DNA of 31,173 nt, taken from assembly GCA_964649095.1 (NCBI GenBank), contig CAZYPH010000014.1, positions 1 through 31,173 of the forward strand, given 5' to 3'. The translations under genes were made by a program, and so were the position numbers. This DNA is from CAZYPH01 sp964649095. GTDB lineage: Bacteria; Bdellovibrionota; UBA1018; UBA923. The notes beneath the pieces were generated by a model that was not told the origin of the DNA, made no database searches, and worked only from the letters and a program-made list of their open reading frames with translations. Shown one piece after another: positions 1 to 7,631 of this stretch (the stretch's first letter is position 1; every line of letters starts with the position of its first letter).

Positions 1-150
1 GCTGTGCTAGGCGTGTTTTTGTCGATAACACCATATTTTATACCGGTAGTGTTTTATCTACTGGGGTTGTTTGTGTCGTTTGTGCAGGCGTATGTGTTTT
101 GTTTGTTGAGTATGATTTATATCGCACTCGCAACATCTCACGACCATTAA
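1..150 (+). CDS. atpB: F0F1 ATP synthase subunit a, C-terminal end (partial)
   Basis: Only the last 49 codons are in the window, read in frame from base 1 to a TAA at 148-150. They encode two hydrophobic helices. The second carries FVQAYVFCLLSMIYIALA, matching the conserved final helix of subunit a, where a Gln faces the c-ring and works with the essential Arg (upstream, not visible) in proton transfer. The tail is short and ends in HDH. The gene lies 64 bases upstream of atpE on the same strand, the usual a-then-c order, which supports the call. The start and most of the protein lie outside the window. Confidence 0.88.
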   Translation, partial: AVLGVFLSITPYFIPVVFYLLGLFVSFVQAYVFCLLSMIYIALATSHDH

Positions 151-214
151 CTAGCTCAGGGCAAATTAAGACACATTTTGAGAGAATATTTTAATTTAAT
201 AGAAGGAAATAATT

Positions 215-568
215 GTGAATAATAAATATCTAAAATTAGTTGGTTTTGTAGTGGTTTCATTTTTGGCTGGTGGTTTAGCCATGGCTAATGACGGTGCAAC
301 CGGTGAAGTTTCTCAAGCAGCAGCAGCTCACGCTATTAAGTTAGCAGCGGCTCCTTACAATTCTATTGCTGCCGCATTTGCAATTGCTATTGCAGCTTTC
401 GGTGGTGCTTTGGCTCAAGGTAAAGCAGCTGTAGCCGCTTTAGAAGGAATTGCACGTAACCCAGCAGCAGCACCAAAATTGATGGCACCAATGATTATCG
501 CGTTGGCGTTGATCGAGTCTTTGGTGATCTACGCGTTCCTAGTATCGTTCGTAAAAATCTTAGGTTAA
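215..568 (+). CDS. atpE: F0F1 ATP synthase subunit c with N-terminal signal-like extension
   Basis: Forms the rotating membrane c-ring that converts proton flow into rotation. The GTG start at 215 follows AAGGA at 203-207. Helix 1 (about residues 50-72) ends in the polar-loop motif ALAQGKAAVAALEGIARNP. Helix 2 carries the ion-binding carboxylate Glu101 in LALIESLVIYAF. The residue two positions after Glu101 is Leu, not the Thr of Na+-coupled rings, so proton coupling is inferred. At 117 residues it is longer than the common 75-90, because residues 1-25 form a signal-peptide-like segment (two Lys, hydrophobic core, then AMA) followed by an Ala-rich linker. It is the last gene of its operon, followed directly by a strong terminator. 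Confidence 0.93.
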   Translation: MNNKYLKLVGFVVVSFLAGGLAMANDGATGEVSQAAAAHAIKLAAAPYNSIAAAFAIAIAAFGGALAQGKAAVAALEGIARNPAAAPKLMAPMIIALALIESLVIYAFLVSFVKILG

Positions 569-598
569 TTTACCAAAGCCATTTGGTTTAACTTTTGA

Positions 599-652
599 AA
601 AAACCCCCTGAGATTGTTTGTTGTTATCAATAAACCGTTTCAGGGGGTTTTT
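599..652. terminator. Bidirectional intrinsic terminator between atpE and uvrA
   Basis: A perfect 13-base inverted repeat: AAAAACCCCCTGA at 599-611 pairs with TCAGGGGGTTTTT at 640-652 around a 28-base loop. The GC core sits between an A run on the left and a T run on the right, so the transcript of either strand ends in a U tract after the stem. It lies between convergent atpE (ends 568) and uvrA (ends 693) and would stop transcription of both operons. Confidence 0.9.
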
Positions 653-692
653 GTTTTATGTTCTGTGGGCCTTGTCACGCTCGTTAAGCAGA

Positions 693-3275
693 TTACAGAT
701 AGGGTTTTAAATATTGTCCTGTAATGGATTGCATAGAGTTGGCGACCACTTCGGGTGTGCCTTGAGCAATTATTCGACCTCCTGATGCGCCTGCATCAGG
801 CCCTAGATCAATGACATGGTCTGCTGTTTTTATGATCTCAAGATTATGTTCGATTACAAGTACGGAGTTACCCTGATCTACTAAGCGATGCAGCACTTGG
901 ATAAGCTTGGCAACGTCTTCAAAATGTAATCCCGTCGAAGGTTCATCTAAAATATAAAGTGTTTTTCCGGTGGCACGTTTTGAAAGTTCTTTGGCGATTT
1001 TCATACGTTGCGCTTCACCACCAGATAGTGTTGTGGCGCTTTGCCCAAGTGTGACGTACCCAAGCCCCACTTCTTGGAGTGTTTTCAATTTATTATGAAG
1101 AGAAGGAACGTTTTCAAAAAATATGGTGGCATCATCGATAGTGAGATTGAGAACATCAGATATGGATTTGTCTTTATATAGAATATCTAATGTTTCAATG
1201 TTGTAGCGACGACCGGAACAAAAATCACAGGTAACATACGATGCTGTGAGAAAATGCATGTCCATTTTTATCAAGCCATCTCCCCCACAACTTTCACAGC
1301 GGCCACCCTTTACGTTGAATGAAAAACGTCCGGGTTTAAAACCGCGAACTCGTGATTGAGGAAGTTGGGCAAAGAGTTCACGAATGAAACTAAATGTTCC
1401 AGTGTAGGTGGCTGGATTTGATCGTGGCGTGCGGCCAATGGGTGATTGATCGATTTCCACGACCTTGTCAATGAGAGCTAGTCCTTCCAGTTTTGAGTAG
1501 TTTGGTTGTGGTGCTGTTGATCGATAAAGTTCCTTAGCTAAGATAGAATGTAGGGCATCGATTACGAGTGTAGACTTACCCGAACCAGAGACACCAGTAA
1601 CGCAAGTAAACGTACCTAATGGAAAAGAGACATCGAGATCGTTAATATTATTAATAGTAAGGTTTTTAATAGTGATCTGTCGGTCAGGAATAATCGGCCG
1701 TCGACTTTTTGGAACCGGAATCGAGCGTCTGCCGGTCATATAAGCAGCTGTCGTGGAGGTTTTGTGAGAAAGGATTTCCTTCAAAGAACCTTGAGCTATA
1801 ATTTCACCCCCCAGCGAGCCTGCACCAGGGCCAAGGTCTAAGATATAATCGGCGGCTGCAATCGTATCTTTATCGTGTTCGACGACTAATACGGTATTTC
1901 CTTGGTCTCTTAGGTTTTTTAGAGTTTCAATGAGTCGGTCGTTATCGCGCTGGTGTAGGCCTATACTAGGTTCGTCTAAAATATAGATAACTCCCACTAG
2001 TTTTGAACCCAGTTGTGAGGCGAGACGTATGCGTTGACTCTCGCCACCTGATAAGGTTTGAGCCGATCTATCGAGTTGTAGGTAGGCCACACCAACGTTT
2101 TTTAAAAATTGAAGTCTTTCGATAATTTCGTGAACTATACGTTCGGCGATAAGTGTTTCTCGTTGTGAGAGATGAAGGGATTTAAAAAAATCCAACAGTT
2201 GATCAATGTTAAAATGCGCAAGCTCGGCAATATTGTGATTACTAATTTTAAAACTTAGCGATTCTGATTTTAGTCGTGTTCCGTTGCAGAATTTGCATTC
2301 AACAAAATACGATTTTTTCTCGGCGTCGGTGGCATCATCAGAATGGGTATCAATAGCTGCCTTTGAATCGATGGTATGTTCAAAGTACCCTAGCCCATCA
2401 CACTCTGCGCAAGCTCCCATGGGAGAATTAAATGAGAATGTTCGTGGCTCTGGTTCTGGATAACTAATTCCGCAATCCACACAAGCAAAACGTTGAGAAA
2501 ATGTAGTTCGGTTCGTGACGGTAACACCGTCGTTATCCAGCTCTTCAATAACAACCAAATCATCTGATAATTTAAGAGCTGTCGTAATAGAGTCACTAAG
2601 GCGGGTTCGAAATTCGGGGGGATTAGAGGCTCTTAATATAATCTTATCGATATATACATCAATANNNNNNNNNNGTTTGCGGCTTTTATTGAGACTAATA
2701 TCGTTAGTTAAGTCTATGAGTTCCCCATCAATACGAACACGATTGAAGCCCTTTTGCCTAAGAATCGATAACTCTTTTTGATACTCACCCTTGCGGCCTC
2801 GTACCATCGGGGAAACAATCGCGAGCTTCTTTGGCGCATTTAATTGAAGAACTTGTTCGATCATTTGATCAATCGACTGACTAGAAATGGGCAAGTTACA
2901 ATTTGTGCAAAACGGTTTGGATACTCTTGCGAAGAGTAGTCGCATGTAATCAAAAATTTCTGTAACAGTACCTACGGTAGAACGTGGATTGTGTGATGTG
3001 GTTTTCTGTTGAATCGCAATCGTTGGAGCCAGTCCCTCGATATTCTCTACATCTGGTTTTGGCTGAGCCTGAATAAATTGCCTGGCGTAGGGCGACAGGC
3101 TTTCAACATAACGCCGTTGGCCCTCAGCAAAGATTGTGTCAAACGCGAGAGAAGATTTTCCCGAACCGCTCAGACCCGTAATTACAGTCAATTTTTCGTG
3201 CGGAATCGTTACCGATACGTTTTTTAAATTATGAACTTTAGCACCTTTTACAAGGATTGCTTCGTCGTTTCGCAT
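693..3275 (-). CDS. uvrA: Excinuclease ABC subunit A, lacking most of the insertion domain
   Basis: The DNA-damage-recognition ATPase of nucleotide excision repair, which loads UvrB at lesions. Two ABC ATPase modules are visible: Walker A GLSGSGKSS (residues 34-42) and GVSGSGKST (about 560), signatures LSGGESQR (about 410) and LSGGEAQR (about 750), and two ILDEPS Walker B boxes. Zinc-binding CxxC pairs are present, including the C-terminal CESC...CDFC module. The region between Walker A and the first zinc module corresponds to the UvrB-binding domain and is present. The protein is 860 residues against about 940 in E. coli, and the shortfall falls between DGLGYF and CKFCNGTRL (residues about 297-325), where the insertion domain normally lies. 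Ten Ns (2665-2674) interrupt it in frame. The start overlaps the end of the upstream gene by 28 bases. Last gene of the operon. Confidence 0.95.
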   Translation of the reverse strand: MRNDEAILVKGAKVHNLKNVSVTIPHEKLTVITGLSGSGKSSLAFDTIFAEGQRRYVESLSPYARQFIQAQPKPDVENIEGLAPTIAIQQKTTSHNPRSTVGTVTEIFDYMRLLFARVSKPFCTNCNLPISSQSIDQMIEQVLQLNAPKKLAIVSPMVRGRKGEYQKELSILRQKGFNRVRIDGELIDLTNDISLNKSRKXXXXIDVYIDKIILRASNPPEFRTRLSDSITTALKLSDDLVVIEELDNDGVTVTNRTTFSQRFACVDCGISYPEPEPRTFSFNSPMGACAECDGLGYFEHTIDSKAAIDTHSDDATDAEKKSYFVECKFCNGTRLKSESLSFKISNHNIAELAHFNIDQLLDFFKSLHLSQRETLIAERIVHEIIERLQFLKNVGVAYLQLDRSAQTLSGGESQRIRLASQLGSKLVGVIYILDEPSIGLHQRDNDRLIETLKNLRDQGNTVLVVEHDKDTIAAADYILDLGPGAGSLGGEIIAQGSLKEILSHKTSTTAAYMTGRRSIPVPKSRRPIIPDRQITIKNLTINNINDLDVSFPLGTFTCVTGVSGSGKSTLVIDALHSILAKELYRSTAPQPNYSKLEGLALIDKVVEIDQSPIGRTPRSNPATYTGTFSFIRELFAQLPQSRVRGFKPGRFSFNVKGGRCESCGGDGLIKMDMHFLTASYVTCDFCSGRRYNIETLDILYKDKSISDVLNLTIDDATIFFENVPSLHNKLKTLQEVGLGYVTLGQSATTLSGGEAQRMKIAKELSKRATGKTLYILDEPSTGLHFEDVAKLIQVLHRLVDQGNSVLVIEHNLEIIKTADHVIDLGPDAGASGGRIIAQGTPEVVANSMQSITGQYLKPYL
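2665..2674. other. Run of ten Ns (assembly gap) inside uvrA
   Basis: Ten consecutive Ns. The uvrA frame is the same on both sides. UvrA proteins usually have about two residues here, between a Lys-rich turn and the IDVYID-like strand, so the true missing length may be 4 bases rather than 10. Both lengths keep the frame. Confidence 0.95.
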
Positions 3276-4642
3276 AATGATTCTTTAAACGAGGTCTCAA
3301 CTACGTTTTGAAGGAGGTCTAATTCGTTTTGGGTTTGGGCTTCAAAGCGCATGACTACAACCGGTTGAGTATTCGATGCGCGTAATAATCCCCATCCCGT
3401 CGCAGTTTCAATGCGCACTCCGTCGATGGCGACCGTTTTATAAAGTGGGCTCAATTTCTTTTTAACCTGATCAACAACTGCAAACTTTAATTCATCTGGG
3501 CAGTCTACGCGAATTTCCGGAGTATTAACTGTACAGGGCAAATCTAAAAGCTTTGAGAAGCTACTGTCTGTTGCTGACAAAATTTCAATTAATCGAGCAG
3601 CAGCATAAATAGCATCATCAAAACCAAAATATCGGTCAGAGAAGAAAATGTGCCCACTCATTTCTCCGGCAAGTTCTGCGTTTGTTTCTTTCATTTTAGC
3701 TTTAATTAGAGAGTGCCCGGTCTTCCACATGATTGGATTGCCGCCATGTGCACGAATGTCGTTGTACAAACGATGACTGCTCTTAACTTCAGAAATAATT
3801 GTGGCACCAGGCTTTCGACTTAAAATTTCACGCGCAAAGAGAACAAGAAGTTCATCACCGTACACTGGTAATCCGTTTTCATCGACAGCGCCAATGCGGT
3901 CAGCATCACCATCGAAAGCAATCCCTAGGTCAGCCTTAGTCTCGATGACTTTCTTTCTTAAGTCTTCTAAGTTTTCGATAACTGTCGGATCTGGGTGGTG
4001 ATTTGGAAAACTGCCATCGAGCTCACAAAATAATGGTATGACTTCGCAGCCTAGTCTTTCTAATACTCCAGGGGCCACATGGCTTGCAGCGCCATTGCCG
4101 GAATCGACGACGACTTTTAGCTTTCTATTTTTTAAAGCCACTCGTTGTATAATAGAATCACTATACTCTTTTAGAATATCGTAATGTTTGATGGGCTTTG
4201 TTTGTTCAGTGTGTGTGGGTGTTACAGTATCTATTTTTAAACATATATCTTTTAAGCGCTGAATCTGTTCGCCATGTAGTGTTGATGTGCCTACGCAGGA
4301 TTTAAAGCCATTGTATTCACTTGGGTTGTGCGATCCTGTAATACATACTGCCCCGTGTGTTTTGAGTTGATGGGCGGCAAAATAGACCGCAGGAGTTGGA
4401 ACAACACCAAGATCTAGGACTTGAATGCCTTCCTTTTGAAGGCCTTGAGAAAATGCGGAAGATAACGTAATTCCCGATTCCCGAGCGTCGCGACCTACGG
4501 CGACCGTTAATGATTGTTCCTGATATTGTTGTTTGATGATTTGAGCAAAACCTCTACCTAGGGTTTCAGCAAATGCCGCATCATAGTCTTCATTGTAAAC
4601 GCCGCGGATGTCGTATTCGCGAAAAATTTTCGTTTTAAACAT
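3248..4642 (-). CDS. manB: Phosphomannomutase/phosphoglucomutase (AlgC/ManB family)
   Basis: Interconverts hexose 6-phosphates and 1-phosphates (mannose and/or glucose), feeding nucleotide-sugar synthesis for lipopolysaccharide or other surface glycans; cytoplasmic. 464 residues, normal for the bacterial PMM/PGM family. Domain 1 carries the phosphoserine loop TGSHNPSEYNGFK with catalytic Ser104. Domain 2 carries the Mg-binding loop DGDADRIG (Asp244, 246, 248). Domain 3 has the sugar-recognition motif GEMSGHIFF, and domain 4 the phosphate-binding RASNTQPVVVMRFEA region. The ATG start is preceded by GAGGG (complement of 4653-4657). Its 3' end overlaps the uvrA start. Sequence alone does not separate mannose from glucose preference. 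Confidence 0.92.
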   Translation of the reverse strand: MFKTKIFREYDIRGVYNEDYDAAFAETLGRGFAQIIKQQYQEQSLTVAVGRDARESGITLSSAFSQGLQKEGIQVLDLGVVPTPAVYFAAHQLKTHGAVCITGSHNPSEYNGFKSCVGTSTLHGEQIQRLKDICLKIDTVTPTHTEQTKPIKHYDILKEYSDSIIQRVALKNRKLKVVVDSGNGAASHVAPGVLERLGCEVIPLFCELDGSFPNHHPDPTVIENLEDLRKKVIETKADLGIAFDGDADRIGAVDENGLPVYGDELLVLFAREILSRKPGATIISEVKSSHRLYNDIRAHGGNPIMWKTGHSLIKAKMKETNAELAGEMSGHIFFSDRYFGFDDAIYAAARLIEILSATDSSFSKLLDLPCTVNTPEIRVDCPDELKFAVVDQVKKKLSPLYKTVAIDGVRIETATGWGLLRASNTQPVVVMRFEAQTQNELDLLQNVVETSFKESLCETTKQSL

Positions 4643-4655
4643 AATTCATTTTCCC

Positions 4656-5684
4656 TCATTTTTTTGCAGAGCGTATTGATTTGGCCGCTCGAGCCAATCT
4701 GTAGGCAGCTATAAAACTAGCTGGATTTGCAATATTTTTTCCGGCGATATCAAAGCCAACACCGTGATCTACCGAAGTACGAATAATTGGCAGTCCAAGG
4801 GTGACATTTACAGTGTTATCAAAATCGAACATCTTCGCAGGGATTAAGCCTTGATCATGGTACATGGCAATCACCGCGTCATAAGATTTGCTGTATCGTT
4901 GAGCGTACTGAGCAAAAAAACCATCCGCAGCAAATGGACCATCAATCGTGGTGGTCTTAGTATGATTAGTTATTTGTTTTAAAATAGCAGCTATACTGGG
5001 CTTAATGACCGTCGACTCTTCGTTACCAAATAGACCGCGATCACCAGCGTGGGGGTTTAAGCCTAAAACAGCAATTTTAGGTTTTTTAATATTAAAAAGT
5101 TTTTGCAGGCCTGTAACGGTATTCAAAAAGCAGATTTCGAGAGTTGTTTTGGTAAGGGCCTTCGACACCTGAGAAATCGGAATATGAATGGTCGCGAGAC
5201 TTACCTTGAGCTTTGGACCTGCTAACATCATCGTCACTGGAAATGGCTTCTTGTAGTAGGTCTCACAGAGCGCTTGCAGCATTTCAGTGTGACCGTCGTA
5301 GCGGTAGCCACCCTTGTGCAAATTGTTTTTATCAATCGGACCAGTACATAGACTATGAAACACTTTTTTTAGAACAAGGTTCGTAGCCAGTTCAATATTA
5401 CGGCCACACTGATAATCGGTTGACCCAGAATCGCATCTTAAAAAACGCACGGCACGTTCGTGTTTTCTCAATAAGTGGCGAATTTTAGTTGGTGATGCGG
5501 TGGCGTCAATCTCCACCCAATTTAAGGTAGGTAAATGTTTACGCCATTTTAAGAAGCAGGCGGGATCACCAAAGAGAACAAAGTCTTTAGTCGGGGCCCT
5601 TAGGCGTTTTAAACCCTTGGCGATGACCTCACTACCAATGCCGTGATAGTCTCCAACAGTAATTGCGGTTGGCAAAACATTCAT
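4656..5684 (-). CDS. pdxA: 4-hydroxythreonine-4-phosphate dehydrogenase (PdxA)
   Basis: NAD-dependent oxidation of 4-phosphohydroxy-L-threonine in the DXP-dependent pyridoxal 5'-phosphate pathway; cytoplasmic dimer. The three metal-binding histidines of the family are recognisable: His132 in YDGHTEML, His212 in NPHAGD and His276 in MYHDQGL. The substrate-phosphate segment CTGPIDKNNL and the C-terminal SVDHGVGFDIAGK motif are also present. 342 residues, slightly over the usual 325-330. Unusually, the N-terminal motif normally GDPAGIGPE reads GDYHGIGSE (residues 11-19). The ATG overlaps the stop of the upstream surA-like gene by one base (TAATG), implying translational coupling. The surA-pdxA pairing is also known in enterobacteria. 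Confidence 0.92.
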   Translation of the reverse strand: MNVLPTAITVGDYHGIGSEVIAKGLKRLRAPTKDFVLFGDPACFLKWRKHLPTLNWVEIDATASPTKIRHLLRKHERAVRFLRCDSGSTDYQCGRNIELATNLVLKKVFHSLCTGPIDKNNLHKGGYRYDGHTEMLQALCETYYKKPFPVTMMLAGPKLKVSLATIHIPISQVSKALTKTTLEICFLNTVTGLQKLFNIKKPKIAVLGLNPHAGDRGLFGNEESTVIKPSIAAILKQITNHTKTTTIDGPFAADGFFAQYAQRYSKSYDAVIAMYHDQGLIPAKMFDFDNTVNVTLGLPIIRTSVDHGVGFDIAGKNIANPASFIAAYRLARAAKSIRSAKK

Positions 5685-6634
5685 TATGGTTGGATCACAC
5701 GTAGGTAGGCGACCGAGCGTGCACGATCAACCCACAGTTGAAATTGTTTTCGAAATTGTTCTTTGGCTAGTGTTTCACGAATTTTATCTTTTACTTCATT
5801 GAAACGTTCCGTGTCTGCACTACGAATGTCCAAAATTTTTACGAATAAATACGTGTTGTCAGAGCGTACTACACTGCTCGTCTGACCGATATTTAATGGG
5901 CGAACTAAGGCTTTAATTGAAGGCGTAAGTTGAGATAGTGAGATATATGATTTTTCATTTTCATCAACATCTTCGTCTGTAAATTGTTTAGCCACCTCGC
6001 GAAGAGTCTTTCCTTGTTTTAGAGCTCGAAGCGCTTCGTTGGCTTTGTGTTCGGCTTGTGTTGTTGACCCACTAAATTGATCTGCTGAAAACGTAAATAG
6101 ATGAAACGCATATTCCAGGGGCGCTGTTTCTTGTTTAGCAAAGCTGTTCACGAAATAATTTCGCACATCGGCGTCTGTAATATTAATGCGGTTCTGGATT
6201 TCTGTTTCTTTGAGGGCGCGTTTAGCAAGCCCTGATCGCATCATCTCAAAGTAGTCATTAAACCGCAGGCCCTTTTGTCGAAGAAACGTTTCAAGCTCTT
6301 CTTGTGACAAAGAATTTGCTCTGCGGACGTTTGCAATTTCACTATCGACGTCGGAATCGGAAATCTTGTGAGCCTGAAATATAAGGCGTTCCTCAATTAA
6401 GTAATCTAAAGCCTGTTCGCGGCTAGTAGGGTTAAAGTTTTCTTTCAAACTCAAAAGAGGGTCTAACTCTTGGCGCAGTGAAAATGTTTTTGAAAAGCGA
6501 TCGAGGTCTGATTGTAAAATAATCTCACCATTCACTACAGCAGCCAGTCGGTCGATGATCTCTGCATTCGAGATGGTTTGAGTTAGGATGAGTAGAGCTG
6601 GAAGCAGCTTAAGACACGATTTTGAGATCCACAT
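5684..6634 (-). CDS. surA: Periplasmic SurA-like peptidyl-prolyl isomerase/chaperone
   Basis: Likely periplasmic chaperone for outer-membrane proteins. I chose the ATG at 6634, giving 316 residues, because it opens directly into a signal peptide (MWISKSCLK, hydrophobic core, then ISNA before EIIDRLAAVVNGE). An in-frame TTG at 6697 would put 21 uncharacteristic residues in front. The mature N-terminus, with IIDRLAAVVNGEIILQSDLD and the helical region up to about residue 150, matches the SurA N-terminal domain. Residues about 170-275 resemble one degenerate parvulin (PpiC-type) domain, against two in E. coli SurA. No good Shine-Dalgarno precedes the ATG, so the start is the least certain point. 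Coupled to pdxA by a one-base overlap. Confidence 0.82.
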   Translation of the reverse strand: MWISKSCLKLLPALLILTQTISNAEIIDRLAAVVNGEIILQSDLDRFSKTFSLRQELDPLLSLKENFNPTSREQALDYLIEERLIFQAHKISDSDVDSEIANVRRANSLSQEELETFLRQKGLRFNDYFEMMRSGLAKRALKETEIQNRINITDADVRNYFVNSFAKQETAPLEYAFHLFTFSADQFSGSTTQAEHKANEALRALKQGKTLREVAKQFTDEDVDENEKSYISLSQLTPSIKALVRPLNIGQTSSVVRSDNTYLFVKILDIRSADTERFNEVKDKIRETLAKEQFRKQFQLWVDRARSVAYLRVIQP

Positions 6635-6720
6635 GAGGGAAATTTCACACGACTGGCTTGTTAAGAGCAAGGCAATTTCGTCGCTTACTCTTAACAAACC
6701 GATGTCAGAACGGCGTGTGA

Positions 6721-7560
6721 TTATTCAGATTCTTTTAAAAGATCATAGCGCACGGTGACTTTCGCCTTCTGTCGAAGTTCGGCTAAGTACCCATCGAAGA
6801 GCTTTTGGCGTTTTTCCTCATAAATTTGACGTCGAATTTGACCGGGGTCGGCGTCTTTAAACGGCTTGACTGCAGTCAGTTTGATAATGTGGTAGCCAAA
6901 CTGTGTACGTACCACATCGCTGACTGCCCCCGGTTTTTTCAATTGAAGGGCTGTACTGTAATAGACTGGGTCGAGTTTGTCTTTTGTTTGATAATCGATA
7001 TCGCCACCCATTGGTGCGGCTACCCCTTCGGAGTACATTTTTGCAATTTCTGCGAACGTCTTATCACCCTTTGAGAGGGCTTCATCAAGTAAGCCTTTTA
7101 TTTTTTGCATTTTCTCTCGAGCTGTTTTTTCCTGGTTTTTATTTGCGTCGAATGGAACTTGAACAAAGAGGTGTGACGTTCTGACCTCTGGATTTTGTTT
7201 ATAGTACTCTTCTACTTCGTCTGAGGTAATTACGATCGCGTCTAATTTGTTCGTGAGTGTTTTGTCGATTAATGCCTGATAAAGTACGGTATTCATGCGA
7301 TCAATAACTTCGGGATCTCTATCTAATTTAAGGCGTTTTGCTTCTTGAATCGCTAAATCACGATTAACAAGCTCGTCGATGACATTCTTCTTTGTAGGTG
7401 TTTTATAGCGAAAGAACTTTAGACTCTCGCGATATTTGTTATTAAATTCTTCAATTGAAATTACATTGTTATTGATACGAGCCAATTCTGTGGCGGCAAA
7501 GACTGTAGCTGCTGACACTAGTAATGCAGCTGTAGTGTAAAGTGCGATTTTTTTGTGCAT
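6721..7560 (-). CDS. Exported PpiC/parvulin-type peptidyl-prolyl isomerase
   Basis: Secreted foldase of the SurA_N/rotamase family, 279 residues. Residues 1-22 form a clear signal peptide (MHKK, hydrophobic core, TVFA). Residues about 28-110 are the helical chaperone domain (ARINNNVISIEEFNNKY is the family opening). Residues about 125-235 form a parvulin domain with the RTSHLFVQVP strand, FAEIAKMYSEG, the GGDIDY turn and FGYHIIKL. GAGGG (complement of 7568-7572) lies 7 bases before the ATG. It sits between mfd and the surA-like gene. Having two different parvulins side by side suggests a shared role in envelope protein folding. Orthology to E. coli PpiD or SurA cannot be settled here. Confidence 0.87.
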   Translation of the reverse strand: MHKKIALYTTAALLVSAATVFAATELARINNNVISIEEFNNKYRESLKFFRYKTPTKKNVIDELVNRDLAIQEAKRLKLDRDPEVIDRMNTVLYQALIDKTLTNKLDAIVITSDEVEEYYKQNPEVRTSHLFVQVPFDANKNQEKTAREKMQKIKGLLDEALSKGDKTFAEIAKMYSEGVAAPMGGDIDYQTKDKLDPVYYSTALQLKKPGAVSDVVRTQFGYHIIKLTAVKPFKDADPGQIRRQIYEEKRQKLFDGYLAELRQKAKVTVRYDLLKESE

Positions 7561-7631
7561 AAAATGTCCCTCACTACGTATTGTGCCAAAAAAATGAAAT
7601 CCATCAATCTATTATCAATTATTCAATGAAG

